Assembly (NCBI GenBank): GCA_934309475.1
Contig: CAKRDK010000002.1
Location: 124,001-188,000, forward strand
Reading direction: 5' to 3'
Origin: an uncultured Roseburia sp.
GTDB lineage: Bacteria; Bacillota; Clostridia; Lachnospirales; Lachnospiraceae
DNA: 64,000 nucleotides
Positions within the stretch are counted from its first letter, which is position 1. Each line of letters begins with the position of its first letter. Under the pieces are notes generated by a model. It searched no databases and was not told the DNA's origin. It worked only from the letters and a program-made list of their open reading frames with translations. A program made the position numbers and the translations under genes. Of this stretch, positions 1 through 8,174 are shown one piece after another.

Positions 1-367
1 CCTTCAGTGCCTTATTCGGGTACTTAATCAGGCACAGAAAAAGATGTTCCACGGAGACATACTCGTCTCCCATCTGTTTTGCCTCATCTTCTGCGTGAAT
101 CAGCACTTTGTTCAAATCTCCGCCCACGTATACCTGACCACCGGAGACTTTTACGCGCGCCTGCAAGTGCCGTTTTGCATTCTCAAAAAAATGTTCCTTA
201 TCGATTTCCATCTTCTCTATCAGTTTTAAAATAAGTCCATCTTCCTGCTGTAATAATGCTACCAGCAAATGTTCCTGCTCAATCTCCTGATTGCCATACT
301 CGTAGGCAAGCTTTTCACAGTCATTAATTGCTTCTACCGATTTTTGTGTAAATTTCTGAATGTTCAT
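1..367 (-). CDS. clpB: ATP-dependent chaperone ClpB, N-terminal part (cut by window edge)
   Basis: The reverse complement from the ATG at 367 reads MNIQKFTQKSVEAINDCEK and continues with QEIEQEHLLVALL and VSGGQVYVGGDLNKVL. This is the N-terminal (Clp-N) domain of ClpB, the AAA+ disaggregase that works with DnaK/DnaJ/GrpE in the cytoplasm. Only about 122 residues lie in the window; both AAA+ modules would be beyond the left edge. A strong AGGAGG ribosome binding site (about 371-378) fixes the start. The CIRCE element upstream implies HrcA heat-shock repression. The roughly 200-base leader carries an unusual hairpin repeat. Confidence 0.93.
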   Translation of the reverse strand, partial: MNIQKFTQKSVEAINDCEKLAYEYGNQEIEQEHLLVALLQQEDGLILKLIEKMEIDKEHFFENAKRHLQARVKVSGGQVYVGGDLNKVLIHAEDEAKQMGDEYVSVEHLFLCLIKYPNKALK

Positions 368-381
368 AGCAAACCTCCTTG

Positions 382-506
382 TTTTACGAAGTAAAATGCG
401 ACTACTCCTGTAGGAGCAGAGGTTTTACCTCCTACTTATTTTACGGAGTAAAATGTCTGCCGTGCCTGCACGGTATGCGCCCTTGCAGGGCAGAGGTTTT
501 AACTCC
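382..506. repeat. Two-unit hairpin repeat in the clpB leader
   Basis: Two related units stand in tandem, 382-432 and 439-506. Each starts with a short palindrome (TTTTAC-GAA-GTAAAATG, then TTTTAC-GGA-GTAAAATG) and ends with GCAGAGGTTTTA(C/A)CTCC. Between these conserved ends lie different perfect small hairpins: CTCCT/AGGAG in unit 1, and CCGTGC/GCACGG plus GCCCT/AGGGC in unit 2. The ends GGAGTAAAA and TTTTAACTCC are roughly inverted. It lies between the CIRCE operator and the clpB start, so it should be transcribed in the 5' UTR. No coding potential is seen. Confidence 0.6.
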
Positions 507-566
507 TTGTTTCTATCTCCAAATAATCTGTTTTTCTCTGTTACAATTGTGTTATATCACCTTTTG

Positions 567-593
567 TTAGCACTGTCAATAGGTGAGTGCTAA
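567..593 (-). promoter_or_regulatory. CIRCE operator (HrcA binding site) for clpB
   Basis: TTAGCACTG, nine bases, GAGTGCTAA: an inverted repeat with one mismatch to the CIRCE consensus TTAGCACTC-N9-GAGTGCTAA. It is placed about 200 bases upstream of the clpB start. HrcA binding to CIRCE represses chaperone genes in Firmicutes, so clpB is probably in the HrcA regulon here. Confidence 0.9.
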
Positions 594-660
594 TATTTTC
601 AGATTATTTTTCTATGCTCTAATTCCCTTATTTTATCCGGGTTTTATAGACCTTATGCAA

Positions 661-694
661 CAGAAAAATGTAAGCTGCCTTTTGACACCCTAAT
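661..694. repeat. Solo end of the MITE-like element found at 25799-26109
   Basis: On the minus strand this reads ATTAGGGTGTCAAAAGG followed by CAGCTTACATTTTTCTG. It aligns over about 34 bases with the right end of the element at 25799-26109, which reads ATTAGTGGTCAAAAGG then TGGCTTACAGTTTTCCTG. No matching inverted partner was found within the neighbouring several hundred bases, so this seems to be a single-ended remnant. Confidence 0.5.
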
Positions 695-696
695 AA

Positions 697-740
697 AACA
701 GCCCTCGAAAGTTCCCTTTTTCTGACTTTCGAAGGCTGTT
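697..740 (-). terminator. Rho-independent terminator of the PfkB kinase gene
   Basis: The 16-base arms AACAGCCCTCGAAAGT and ACTTTCGAAGGCTGTT pair with one mismatch. On the minus strand they are followed by TTTTATTA. The hairpin lies just downstream of the stop codon at 765. Confidence 0.85.
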
Positions 741-764
741 CCTTCTGTTTTCCCTTATGATGTT

Positions 765-1853
765 TTAACGCTTGATATCGTAATTCATGTTCATAAGATT
801 GCGGATACTGTCTACATCATCGGTAATATTTCCATCCCCGCGAATGGTGTGCTTGATAACACTGCTTGCCACGGCAAAGTTTACAATATCCATCGGCTTG
901 TAATCATGCATCATCGCATAAATCAATCCGCTTGCAAATGCATCTCCACCGCCAACGCGGTCTAAAATGTTGAAGGTGAACAATTTACTCTCAAACGTAT
1001 GATCCTCAAACCACAAATATGCCTTCAGACTATTCTCACTTCCGCTGTGTGCGTAACGGACATGTCTTGCAATGCATTTTAAATTTGGATATTTTTCCAC
1101 AAATCGCTGGAATACTTCGTCTTCCTGCTCGTAACTTGGCTGCAGTGGAATACCATCTTTCCAGTCACCCTTGCTATGATCATTTTCATCTTTCCACAAA
1201 TGATACGGCTCTATTCCAAATAAAACATCTACATAAGGAAGACATTCGGTACAGTAATCTCTTGCCTCCTCCCATGTCCACAATTTACTTCGGAAATTTC
1301 CGTCAAAACTTACAACAATTCCTTTTTCTTTTGCTACCTTTAAGCAGTCCGTCACCAGTTTTCTGCAATTTTTTGAAAGTGCCGGTGTAATTCCGCTCAG
1401 ATGCAGCCAGGTATAGCCGTCTAATAATGCACTCAGGTCTACATTCTTGTAGTTGTATTCTGCGAACGCACTGTTTTTACGGTCATAGATTACCTTACTT
1501 GGACGGATTCCATAACCAGCCTCTAAATAATAGCTTCCCAGACGGTGTGTCGGTGTCTCCTCCGGTGTGCTTAAAATCATCGGCGAACAGTGCACATCAT
1601 TGCTCCGTAACCAGCGCACCGCACTTTTTCCTAAACTGTTATTTGGCACAACACTGAAAAATGTACTATCAACACCAAGATTTGCAAGTGCGAGGGCAAT
1701 ATTAGCCTCGCTTCCCCCATAACTTGCTTCAAAACTTGTCGCCATCCGGATTTTCTCATAACTCGGTGGTGTGAGTCGAAGCATAATTTCCCCGATTGTA
1801 ATAAATTTATGGTCACTCGTCAGATTCGTCAATAACGGATTGTAGTGTTCCAT
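765..1853 (-). CDS. PfkB-family carbohydrate kinase, KdgK-like
   Basis: A 362-residue ribokinase/PfkB fold protein. It shows the substrate-binding ASYGGSEANIALALANLG region near residues 43-61 and the C-terminal anion-hole/catalytic motif DRVGGGDAFASGL, where the Asp of GGGDA is the expected base. The opening FITIGEIMLRLTPP resembles 2-dehydro-3-deoxygluconokinases, which phosphorylate KDG in hexuronate breakdown. Fructokinase or another sugar kinase remains possible. It is a single-gene unit with a very strong AGGAGGAGG ribosome binding site and its own terminator. No uronate genes are adjacent, so the substrate is inferred. Confidence 0.82.
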   Translation of the reverse strand: MEHYNPLLTNLTSDHKFITIGEIMLRLTPPSYEKIRMATSFEASYGGSEANIALALANLGVDSTFFSVVPNNSLGKSAVRWLRSNDVHCSPMILSTPEETPTHRLGSYYLEAGYGIRPSKVIYDRKNSAFAEYNYKNVDLSALLDGYTWLHLSGITPALSKNCRKLVTDCLKVAKEKGIVVSFDGNFRSKLWTWEEARDYCTECLPYVDVLFGIEPYHLWKDENDHSKGDWKDGIPLQPSYEQEDEVFQRFVEKYPNLKCIARHVRYAHSGSENSLKAYLWFEDHTFESKLFTFNILDRVGGGDAFASGLIYAMMHDYKPMDIVNFAVASSVIKHTIRGDGNITDDVDSIRNLMNMNYDIKR

Positions 1854-1916
1854 GATGTTCCTCCTCCTTTTCGGTTCATCTCTTTCCTTTTATTTTATGG
1901 TATTTCAGTGAGAAAT

Positions 1917-2333
1917 TCAATGAATCTTTTCATCCAGAATTTTTTCCAAAAATTCTGATGCGTCTCTGACACAATCCGGGCAGGAACGGAGCATATGCCC
2001 CGTTTCCACACCTTTTAATTCCTTGCACGTTACGCTGCTGTTGCGTTCCTTAAACTGTTCCATGATTTTTCTGGAAAGCTGCATGGTTACACCCTTGCTG
2101 TCCGGGTGTTCTAGATTTCCGGTACTGTTCAAAAGTCCGAGCACCATACAAGCTCCGGTAATTGCACCACAGGTTCCTTCCATATTGCCGACTCCGACAC
2201 CGAGCCCTTCCGCCAGCCGAAACATGGTCTTCTCATCCATGCCGACAACATCACAGTAAGTACACGCCACCGCCTGTGCACAGTTGTACCCTTTTTCTCT
2301 TCGTTCTACTGCTTTCTCAATTCTTGATTCCAT
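1917..2333 (-). CDS. C-GCAxxG-C-C family (putative redox) protein
   Basis: A 138-residue protein with the family signature spaced through its length: YNCAQAV near residue 18, GTCGAITGA near 54, TCKELKG near 102 and SCPDCVRDA near 117. These conserved cysteines define the C_GCAxxG_C_C family, thought to bind a metal or take part in redox chemistry, although its reaction is not established. The start overlaps the end of the upstream small membrane protein by 17 bases, suggesting translational coupling. Its ribosome binding site (AGAAGAAGCAGG) is weak, which fits coupling. Confidence 0.85.
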   Translation of the reverse strand: MESRIEKAVERREKGYNCAQAVACTYCDVVGMDEKTMFRLAEGLGVGVGNMEGTCGAITGACMVLGLLNSTGNLEHPDSKGVTMQLSRKIMEQFKERNSSVTCKELKGVETGHMLRSCPDCVRDASEFLEKILDEKIH

Positions 2334-2463
2334 TTCCTGCTTCTTCTTTATCCTCGCCTATTTCTTTCTTATCAGCCGGACCGTAGTTATCAAACCACCA
2401 CATCCATACACTGAGTCCAACTAATAATACACCAATTACTACTATAAAAATTGTTTTTACCAT
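2317..2463 (-). CDS. Small single-pass membrane protein (48 aa)
   Basis: The sequence begins MVKTIFIVVIGVLLVGLSVW and then has WMWWFDNYGPADKKE and an acidic tail. It has one N-terminal membrane helix and a charged C-terminus. I chose the ATG at 2463 because GGAG lies about 9 bases upstream; the longer frame start has no such site. Its 3' end overlaps the C-GCAxxG-C-C gene, so the two are probably co-translated and may act together at the membrane. I do not recognise a family with certainty. Confidence 0.65.
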   Translation of the reverse strand: MVKTIFIVVIGVLLVGLSVWMWWFDNYGPADKKEIGEDKEEAGNGIKN

Positions 2464-2512
2464 TTCATTTCGTCTCCATTTTCTATGTATTTGTGCAGCA
2501 TACACTTCTTTT

Positions 2513-2968
2513 TTATCTGAAAAATGAAATGAAATGATTTTTCTTTCCATCCTGCTTTTGCATATAGGAAAGTATGATTTTCTGGGAGTGCGTGCGGGAA
2601 AGCCCCATCCACTCTACTCCACATATCAGGCATATCCCCGATAAAAGCTGTGCCAGTACGCACAAAAATATAAGAAATCCCCGCTGTGCATCCCTGCTTG
2701 CACCCTCGCGCTTCGTCGAAACATTTTCAATGCGAAGCACAGGCGGCTCACTGATACATACATCACCAAGAATCTCCTGCCCCGGCACCGAAATAGAAAG
2801 TATATCTGCTCCCTCCGAAAAGGACTGCATATTCTCCATATGGGAAATAAAGGTATCTGCCTGCGTCCACTCCGCACTGATACCGGAAATAAGGAATACG
2901 GCAAGAAAAATTACCGCAAAAAAAGAATGTAATTTTTTATTTCCAAATCTCATTGTCCTATGTTCCAT
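2513..2968 (-). CDS. Hypothetical protein with two membrane segments
   Basis: A 151-residue protein I do not recognise. Residues about 14-32 form a signal or anchor helix (FFAVIFLAVFLISGISA). A polar extracellular part follows, and a second hydrophobic stretch near 107-123 (LIFLCVLAQLLSGICLICG) precedes a basic tail. The topology suggests an extracytoplasmic loop of about 75 residues. It lies 49 bases upstream of the small membrane gene on the same strand, so the three genes from 2968 to 1917 may form one operon. Confidence 0.6.
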   Translation of the reverse strand: MEHRTMRFGNKKLHSFFAVIFLAVFLISGISAEWTQADTFISHMENMQSFSEGADILSISVPGQEILGDVCISEPPVLRIENVSTKREGASRDAQRGFLIFLCVLAQLLSGICLICGVEWMGLSRTHSQKIILSYMQKQDGKKNHFISFFR

Positions 2969-3008
2969 CTGAATCTGCCTTTCTATTCCCTCTTATTGTA
3001 GCAGATTA

Positions 3009-3875
3009 TTATTTACTTTCATACTTTTTATTCATAGAAAATCCTCTTCCGCGCACCTCACTGACACGGCTTACTATCATAAAGCTTTCCGGATCAATGC
3101 TATGAATCAGCTGTTCCACCTTCGGCAGCTCACGGTTTGAAATTACACTCAAAATCACCTGTGTCTCTCGCTCCAGATAGCCGCCTTCGCCATATAATAA
3201 GGTAACGCCCCTGTCTAAATCTGACAGAATCGCTTCTTTAATTTTCTCCGGCTGACTGCTGACAACTTTTACCTCGGTACGTGTTGTTCCGATTAAAAGG
3301 AATTTGTCTAATACCATCGAATAAACCATTACCAGCAGCATTCCGTATAAAATATGTTCCGGTCTATTGTAAAGCATCTGCACACCCAGAATACAGATGT
3401 CAAAAAAATAAAGGCCAACTGACACCGGTATCTTAAAATACTTATTCAACACAAGCGGCGGAATGTCCATTCCTCCTGTCGAAGCTCCACTGCGGATTAC
3501 AATTCCAAGTCCGATTCCGATTCCAAGTCCGGCAAAAATTGTGCAGAGCATTGGGTCACTGGTTACCTGGGCATCCCCCAGCAGACGATTGAAAAGCTCT
3601 AACCAGATTGGATAGGCAAATGTACTCACAATCGTAGTCAGTGCAAACTTTTTTCCAAGTAAAATCCAGCCTGTAATCAGCATCAGCACATTAAAAATCA
3701 AAACAAATACCGAGATGGAAAATCCCGTAAAATGCTGAATGACCAGTGCTATACCTGTCGTTCCTCCCGTCATCAGATTTGCCGGAAGGATAAATAATTT
3801 TAATGCAAACGCATATAATGCATTCCCCGCCAGAATCAGCAACAAATTCCCGACCTCTTTTAACCATTTTTTCAT
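3009..3875 (-). CDS. YitT family membrane protein (DUF161 + DUF2179)
   Basis: A 288-residue protein with about five to six membrane helices in the first two thirds. It includes the family's repeated glycine-rich stretches LPANLMTGGTTGIAL and IRSGASTGGMDIPPL. A soluble DUF2179 domain follows from about residue 208 (TEVKVVSSQPEKIKEAIL to the end). Family members are common integral membrane proteins in Firmicutes with no settled function. The ATG at 3875 is preferred because AGAGGAAGAAGAAT precedes it closely; the longer frame start at 3911 has none. Confidence 0.88.
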   Translation of the reverse strand: MKKWLKEVGNLLLILAGNALYAFALKLFILPANLMTGGTTGIALVIQHFTGFSISVFVLIFNVLMLITGWILLGKKFALTTIVSTFAYPIWLELFNRLLGDAQVTSDPMLCTIFAGLGIGIGLGIVIRSGASTGGMDIPPLVLNKYFKIPVSVGLYFFDICILGVQMLYNRPEHILYGMLLVMVYSMVLDKFLLIGTTRTEVKVVSSQPEKIKEAILSDLDRGVTLLYGEGGYLERETQVILSVISNRELPKVEQLIHSIDPESFMIVSRVSEVRGRGFSMNKKYESK

Positions 3876-3923
3876 ATTCTTCTTCCTCTCTTCTTTTCCT
3901 TTTGACACCAAACCTTATAAAGC

Positions 3924-3961
3924 AAAAAACGCTTGTCAGGGATATTTTCCCTAACAAGCGT
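3924..3961 (-). terminator. Terminator of the Rpn nuclease gene
   Basis: ACGCTTGT-CAGGGA pairs with TCCCTA-ACAAGCGT. On the minus strand the hairpin is followed by a run of T (TTTTTTGC). It separates the nuclease gene from yitT. Confidence 0.8.
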
Positions 3962-4030
3962 GGATCAAAGCATTTCGCCTAATACGTTGGTATTATATAA
4001 AAATTTTTTTGAAAATGCAAGTATTTTTGC

Positions 4031-4903
4031 CTATTTTCCGGCATAACGCTCCAGATACACATTCGCCTGCTCCGCTGTTAACCGGAATCTCTTTTTTAAC
4101 TTTTCTAAAATTTGTTCTCTTGTTTTCTGTTCCTCAAGATTATCTAAAATCAGCGCCTCTATACCGTATTCCATTCCCTGTTCCATTCCGCGCTTTTCCA
4201 TTCGTTCCGCAAATTCACACATTGATAATTCGCCTCCCTCTTCCACTCGCTCGATTACTTCCTCTTCAATTGCACGATACCGTTCATCACCTGTAAACAC
4301 TTCCAGCAGCTTTAAAACTGCCTCCGCATGTTTCAAAACCTTTTTTGAAGGCATATATTCCAGGTTTCTCCGCTCTGCGAAAAATTCTGCCACAACGCCA
4401 AAATCACTTGTCAGTTTTTCTCTGACTTTCTCCGGAATCCGTTGTACATCAACTACATTGATACGATAATCCGAAAGTTTTTTCTTGACAAAATCGGCTA
4501 CCTGAATACGTTCATGAATCGAACAGGGTTTCTCCCACGCCTTATCTCCAAAATAAAGAACTACTGTTATAACCGGATATCGTTCTTTTCCAGCATCCAT
4601 CTGGCTCCGGTAACTCGCGTAATCATATCCCATCACACGAAATACCATATCTGCATCCAGACTGGACTGATTCTCGATTCCATACAATGCAATCATGCTT
4701 CCAAGGCTTTTTACATACTTTGAAATATCACGACGCTGTTCCCGAAACTCCTGCCTGCTCTCCGCTTTGTAAACTGCCTCCGTTGGTCCATCGTACAAAT
4801 CCTCTGGTCTTACGATATTTTCTCCAAACAGTAACACATTCACGATATCCGCAAAAACATCCGGATACGCTTCCAGATACTTTTCCAACCTGTCTTTTTC
4901 CAT
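4031..4903 (-). CDS. Rpn family PD-(D/E)XK nuclease / putative transposase
   Basis: A 290-residue protein with the hallmarks of the Rpn (recombination-promoting nuclease) group: FADIVNVLLFGE near the start, EQRRDISKYV, and the core IALYGIENQSSLDADMVFRVMGYD followed by PVITVVLYFG. In PD-(D/E)XK enzymes these strands carry the catalytic acidic residues. The C-terminal half is helical and charged and ends in a predicted small helical domain (FRLTAEQANVYLERY). Such genes are abundant and multi-copy in Lachnospiraceae and are linked to horizontal transfer, not transposition in the strict sense. The gene stands alone between terminators. Confidence 0.8.
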   Translation of the reverse strand: MEKDRLEKYLEAYPDVFADIVNVLLFGENIVRPEDLYDGPTEAVYKAESRQEFREQRRDISKYVKSLGSMIALYGIENQSSLDADMVFRVMGYDYASYRSQMDAGKERYPVITVVLYFGDKAWEKPCSIHERIQVADFVKKKLSDYRINVVDVQRIPEKVREKLTSDFGVVAEFFAERRNLEYMPSKKVLKHAEAVLKLLEVFTGDERYRAIEEEVIERVEEGGELSMCEFAERMEKRGMEQGMEYGIEALILDNLEEQKTREQILEKLKKRFRLTAEQANVYLERYAGK

Positions 4904-4953
4904 TCTGTTCCCCCTTTGTAATTTTCCAAAAGTCTCCTCTTACAAAGGTTCCC

Positions 4954-4996
4954 GGAAACTCCTGCTTTTCTTCTGATGATAAAAGCAGGAATTTCC
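4954..4996. other. Perfect hairpin upstream of the Rpn gene
   Basis: TCCTGCTTTT (4960-4969) and AAAAGCAGGA (4981-4990) pair perfectly, and GGAAA/TTTCC extends the stem. Neither strand has a T-tract after it, so it is not an obvious terminator. It would lie in the 5' leader of the Rpn gene and could be an operator or RNA structure. Confidence 0.4.
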
Positions 4997-5057
4997 TGAT
5001 ATGTTCTAGAATAGACAGACGGCGGTTGCCATGACTTTGCTTCTGCAAAAAAGAAAA

Positions 5058-5145
5058 TATGCTTTGCAGTCATTATATAAAAACTGCAAAGCATACGCAA
5101 GCTATTTCCAAAATGCATAACCGGACTGACACGGTTATGCATTTT
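5058..5145 (-). terminator. Two tandem terminators behind the GH43 gene
   Basis: Hairpin A (5111-5144): AAATGCATAACCG pairs with CGGTTATGCATTT. Hairpin B (5058-5095): TATGCTTTGCAGT pairs with ACTGCAAAGCATA, and on the minus strand TTTTCTTTTTT follows it. Both lie just downstream of the GH43 stop at 5165. B is the stronger terminator. Confidence 0.75.
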
Positions 5146-5164
5146 TCTCTTTCTCATTTTATTT

Positions 5165-6736
5165 TCACTCGCCGGCATACCGAACCCATTTCACGGCTGC
5201 GGTATCACTGCATTCGTGACCGTTTCCGGTTGCGTACAGTGCGAAAAGATTTCCGGTAAAGGCACCTCCCACCTCTGTCGTCAGGTAGGCTGCCTCCCCT
5301 TTTCCTGCCGGCTGCCACTCTGCTCCCGGCTCTGCAAACGAGAATCGGTACCATTCCTTATCCGCTTCAATCTGAAGTAAAACGCTCTCCCTCTGATATG
5401 GCAGCTGCCATTCCACTTTCCAGAGGCTTCCGATTCTCCGTCGAAGCAATAACTGTTTCATTTCATTTATCCTTGTAATTGCAATTTCATAGTGGTGGTT
5501 CCGGTTCATAAAAATGCTAAGTCCCGCTTCCTCTCCGTCCTCTTGCGGTTCAAACACCATTTCTGCCTGAACCGTGCAATTATGATGTTCTTGTCTTACA
5601 GCAAGAAATGTACTCTTTTCTTTCTCCGAAAAAGTCGCTTTCCTTCCTTTCAAAAGAAGTCCTCTGCCCGGCTCCACGTTCACATAATTGCTCCAGTCAT
5701 CTTGCGGCTCATAGAGCGAAACCCAACGCGCACTAAGATTTTTTTCCTGAAAATCATCCTGCCATTGGTATGTTTTTCCTGCAACCGGCATAAAAACAGC
5801 ACCCGCTTTCCCACTTTTCCTGTTCGGAAGTGCCTGGCGTTCCACGGTAACCTGCTCCTCTATGACACCGTTTTGCGCACAGACCGGCCAGCCGTCTTTT
5901 TCCCATTCTACCGGAAAAAGAAACGTCTCCCTGCCGAGATTATATTTCGGCGGATAACAGATAGGACGGATTCCTAAACAGACGCCCCACCAGTTTCCAT
6001 GAATATCATCCACCAGATCCGCATGACCGGTTCCCATAATGCCTGCACCCAGACTGCGGTTTGACAGAATCGGATTACCCGCATACGCCTCATAAGGTCC
6101 TTCGATGGTGCGGCTTCGCGCAATCGTCTCCATATGCCCGTACTCCGTTCCACCCTCGGCAATCATGAGATAATACCAGCCATCTTTTTTATAAAGATGC
6201 GGGCCTTCCGGGCAGCAGCCGCCAGTGCCTTCCCACACTACTTTTCCCTCCGAAAGAATCTCGCCCGTATCCGGGTTTATCCTGCAAAGATATGCACCCT
6301 GATTACTGCCGCAGCAATATACACTGCCATCTTCATCCCAGAAAAGCGAAGGGTCGATGCCCGGGAAATCCACCCAGACCGGATCTGACCATGTCCCATA
6401 TGGGTCTTTTGCTGTCACAATAAAATTGCCATAACGCGAATCCTCCATCTCCACTGTCGCAACATTGGTACAGATGACATAAAATGTTCCTTCGTGATAC
6501 CGGATGGTCGGTGCATAGATTCCACTCGCATTCGGATTTCCAATCATAAGCGGAAGCGTCTTCGCATTCGTCATGCAATGGCCAATCAACTCCCAATCCA
6601 CAAGATTAGTGCTGTGGAATATCGGAATGCCCGGAAAATACTCAAACGAACTTGTCACCAAAAAATAATCTTCTCCCACCCGACAAATACTCGGATCCGG
6701 ATGAAAGCCTGAAAGAATTGGATTCTGATACTGCAT
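5165..6736 (-). CDS. GH43 family beta-xylosidase / alpha-L-arabinofuranosidase
   Basis: A 523-residue cytoplasmic enzyme (no signal peptide) starting MQYQNPILSGFHPDPS. The five-bladed propeller carries the expected GH43 acidic residues: Asp14 (FHPDPS), Asp128 (GIDPSLFWDEDG) and Glu177 (CCPEGPHLYKK). From about residue 330 (WQDDFQEKNLSARWVSL) a C-terminal beta-sandwich domain follows, typical of xylosidase subfamilies GH43_11/12. It probably trims imported xylo- or arabinoxylo-oligosaccharides, though propeller enzymes of this family also cut other pentosides. AGGAGG seven bases before 6736 fixes the start; a longer frame start at 6769 is not supported. No transporter is adjacent. Confidence 0.88.
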   Translation of the reverse strand: MQYQNPILSGFHPDPSICRVGEDYFLVTSSFEYFPGIPIFHSTNLVDWELIGHCMTNAKTLPLMIGNPNASGIYAPTIRYHEGTFYVICTNVATVEMEDSRYGNFIVTAKDPYGTWSDPVWVDFPGIDPSLFWDEDGSVYCCGSNQGAYLCRINPDTGEILSEGKVVWEGTGGCCPEGPHLYKKDGWYYLMIAEGGTEYGHMETIARSRTIEGPYEAYAGNPILSNRSLGAGIMGTGHADLVDDIHGNWWGVCLGIRPICYPPKYNLGRETFLFPVEWEKDGWPVCAQNGVIEEQVTVERQALPNRKSGKAGAVFMPVAGKTYQWQDDFQEKNLSARWVSLYEPQDDWSNYVNVEPGRGLLLKGRKATFSEKEKSTFLAVRQEHHNCTVQAEMVFEPQEDGEEAGLSIFMNRNHHYEIAITRINEMKQLLLRRRIGSLWKVEWQLPYQRESVLLQIEADKEWYRFSFAEPGAEWQPAGKGEAAYLTTEVGGAFTGNLFALYATGNGHECSDTAAVKWVRYAGE

Positions 6737-6767
6737 ATAAAAACCTCCTGTGTCCCCATTTTTCCTC

Positions 6768-6773
6768 ATTATA
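6768..6773 (-). promoter_or_regulatory. -10 box (TATAAT) of the GH43 gene
   Basis: A perfect TATAAT on the minus strand, about 32 bases upstream of the GH43 start. The -35 region is poor at standard spacing, which would fit activator dependence. No clear operator is seen beside it. Confidence 0.5.
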
Positions 6774-6854
6774 CAGCAGCGACACTTATGCGGATACCCG
6801 AACTATTCTTCCTTTCCTACCGCTAATTTTATTGTCTGTCACAGATTCACTTTT

Positions 6855-7238
6855 TTAATTTGCCTTGCTCTGCGCTTTCGATAAGAATTTTTCATTGTCG
6901 ATGATGAAACGTTCATGTGTTCCTTCGCCGATTAATCCTGCCTCATCAAATGCTTTTACTTCAAAGACAAGGCGCTTTCTGTCAACTTCTACAAGTGTAG
7001 TCTCACAAGTTACTTCCATTCCAACCGGTGTTGCTGATACATGTTTCACATTGATTAACGTTCCAACTGTTCCCTGTCCGTCTTCTAACTGTGCCTGTAC
7101 ACTTTTACTTGCCGTGTTTTCCATAAATGCAATCATGCTTGGTGTCGCATAAACCGGAAGTGTTCCGCTTCCCATTACCTCGGCTGTCATCTCTTTTGTC
7201 ACTGTGATTTTCTGTGTTCCTTTGATTCCTGTTTCCAT
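6855..7238 (-). CDS. Hotdog-fold thioesterase, FlK-like
   Basis: A 127-residue single-domain protein. The order of segments matches thioesterases of the fluoroacetyl-CoA thioesterase (FlK) type: VMGSGTLPVYATPSMIAFMENTA, then QGTVGTLINVKHVSATPVGMEVTCETTLVEV and a terminal GTHERFIID. Such enzymes hydrolyse acyl-CoA esters in the cytoplasm, and FlK homologues in gut Firmicutes mostly act on unknown short acyl-CoAs. AGGAGAAAAAAC precedes the ATG. The next gene upstream (HAD phosphatase) is 62 bases away on the same strand, so they may be co-transcribed. Confidence 0.82.
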   Translation of the reverse strand: METGIKGTQKITVTKEMTAEVMGSGTLPVYATPSMIAFMENTASKSVQAQLEDGQGTVGTLINVKHVSATPVGMEVTCETTLVEVDRKRLVFEVKAFDEAGLIGEGTHERFIIDNEKFLSKAQSKAN

Positions 7239-7300
7239 GTTTTTTCTCCTAATCTTATGTTCCTACATCAACGCAAATCCTGCGTGCGAAAAATCTATTG

Positions 7301-8095
7301 TTACACCAGCATCTCTGCCGCTTTTGCCAAATCTAACTCCATTAGTACAAAATCTGCATCCGGAGCCTGCACTTCCTCCACTGTGTTCCCCTGTGCGTCG
7401 GCGTGCGTCACAACCGGAAGCTTCGGTGAAATATTAGAATGCAGATAAAAAGTCGAAAATCCTACCTGTTTTGCACCCGCAATATCCGATACGGCATCAT
7501 TTCCAATCATGATTGTCTCTTCCGGATTAAGCTGATGCTTCTCCTTCAAAAGCTCAAAGAAACGAATGTCCGGCTTTTTTACCTGATAATCTGACGAGAT
7601 AAAAACATCGTCAAAATATCGGATAAGATCAAATGCATGCAATTCATATTCTGTGAACACACGCTGCGCATTTGAGAGCAGATAGACCTTTTTCCCGGCC
7701 TTCTTTAATGCTTCTAGCAATTCATAGACGCCGTCATAAAGTCTGATATACTCTGTTGCCAACACCCGGAAAAATTGTCCGGTATGAATACTTAACTCTT
7801 TACCGGCATCCACACCCTTTTCGCGGTACAAAGCTTCGAAGACATCCTCAATCTTAATCTCCGGATATGCCTCGTGCGTATCATCCTTCTTAAGATTTTC
7901 CTTCCGGAGCACATCCTCCCTGCCTCCAATCTGTTCCCGGAACTTTTTCTCTAATTCCTCCGGTGTATAATGGGCATCATAATAGCCATAAAAAAGCGCC
8001 ATCTTCTCCCAAAGCTTCGGGTCGTGCTCTTCCGTGTGAATATCGACTAATGTTCCATATAAATCAAACACATAATTCTTATAATCTTTTCTCAT
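7301..8095 (-). CDS. HAD superfamily hydrolase, subclass IA
   Basis: A 264-residue haloacid-dehalogenase-like phosphatase. Motif I is FDLYGTLVD near residue 10, where Tyr replaces the second Asp of the usual DxD, as in dehalogenase-like members. Motif II is LLSNAQ, motif III includes KKPDIRFF, and motif IV is MIGNDAVSDIAGA. A helical cap sits between motifs I and II. It resembles YjjG-type nucleotidases and similar housekeeping phosphatases; the substrate cannot be read from sequence. AAGGAAACAATC precedes the ATG. The Tyr in motif I makes true phosphatase activity less certain. Confidence 0.82.
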   Translation of the reverse strand: MRKDYKNYVFDLYGTLVDIHTEEHDPKLWEKMALFYGYYDAHYTPEELEKKFREQIGGREDVLRKENLKKDDTHEAYPEIKIEDVFEALYREKGVDAGKELSIHTGQFFRVLATEYIRLYDGVYELLEALKKAGKKVYLLSNAQRVFTEYELHAFDLIRYFDDVFISSDYQVKKPDIRFFELLKEKHQLNPEETIMIGNDAVSDIAGAKQVGFSTFYLHSNISPKLPVVTHADAQGNTVEEVQAPDADFVLMELDLAKAAEMLV

Positions 8096-8174
8096 GATTG
8101 TTTCCTTTTTCTATCTTTGCATTGTTACTTTTTTCACAAATTTAGAATAGCAAATTTCAGGAAAAATTTCAATA

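Noticed and set aside
3898..3909. GGTGTCAAAAGG (minus strand) as another MITE end near yitT
   Set aside because: Only the 12-base core matches; flanking bases do not continue the similarity seen at 661-694 and 25799-26109, so chance is plausible.
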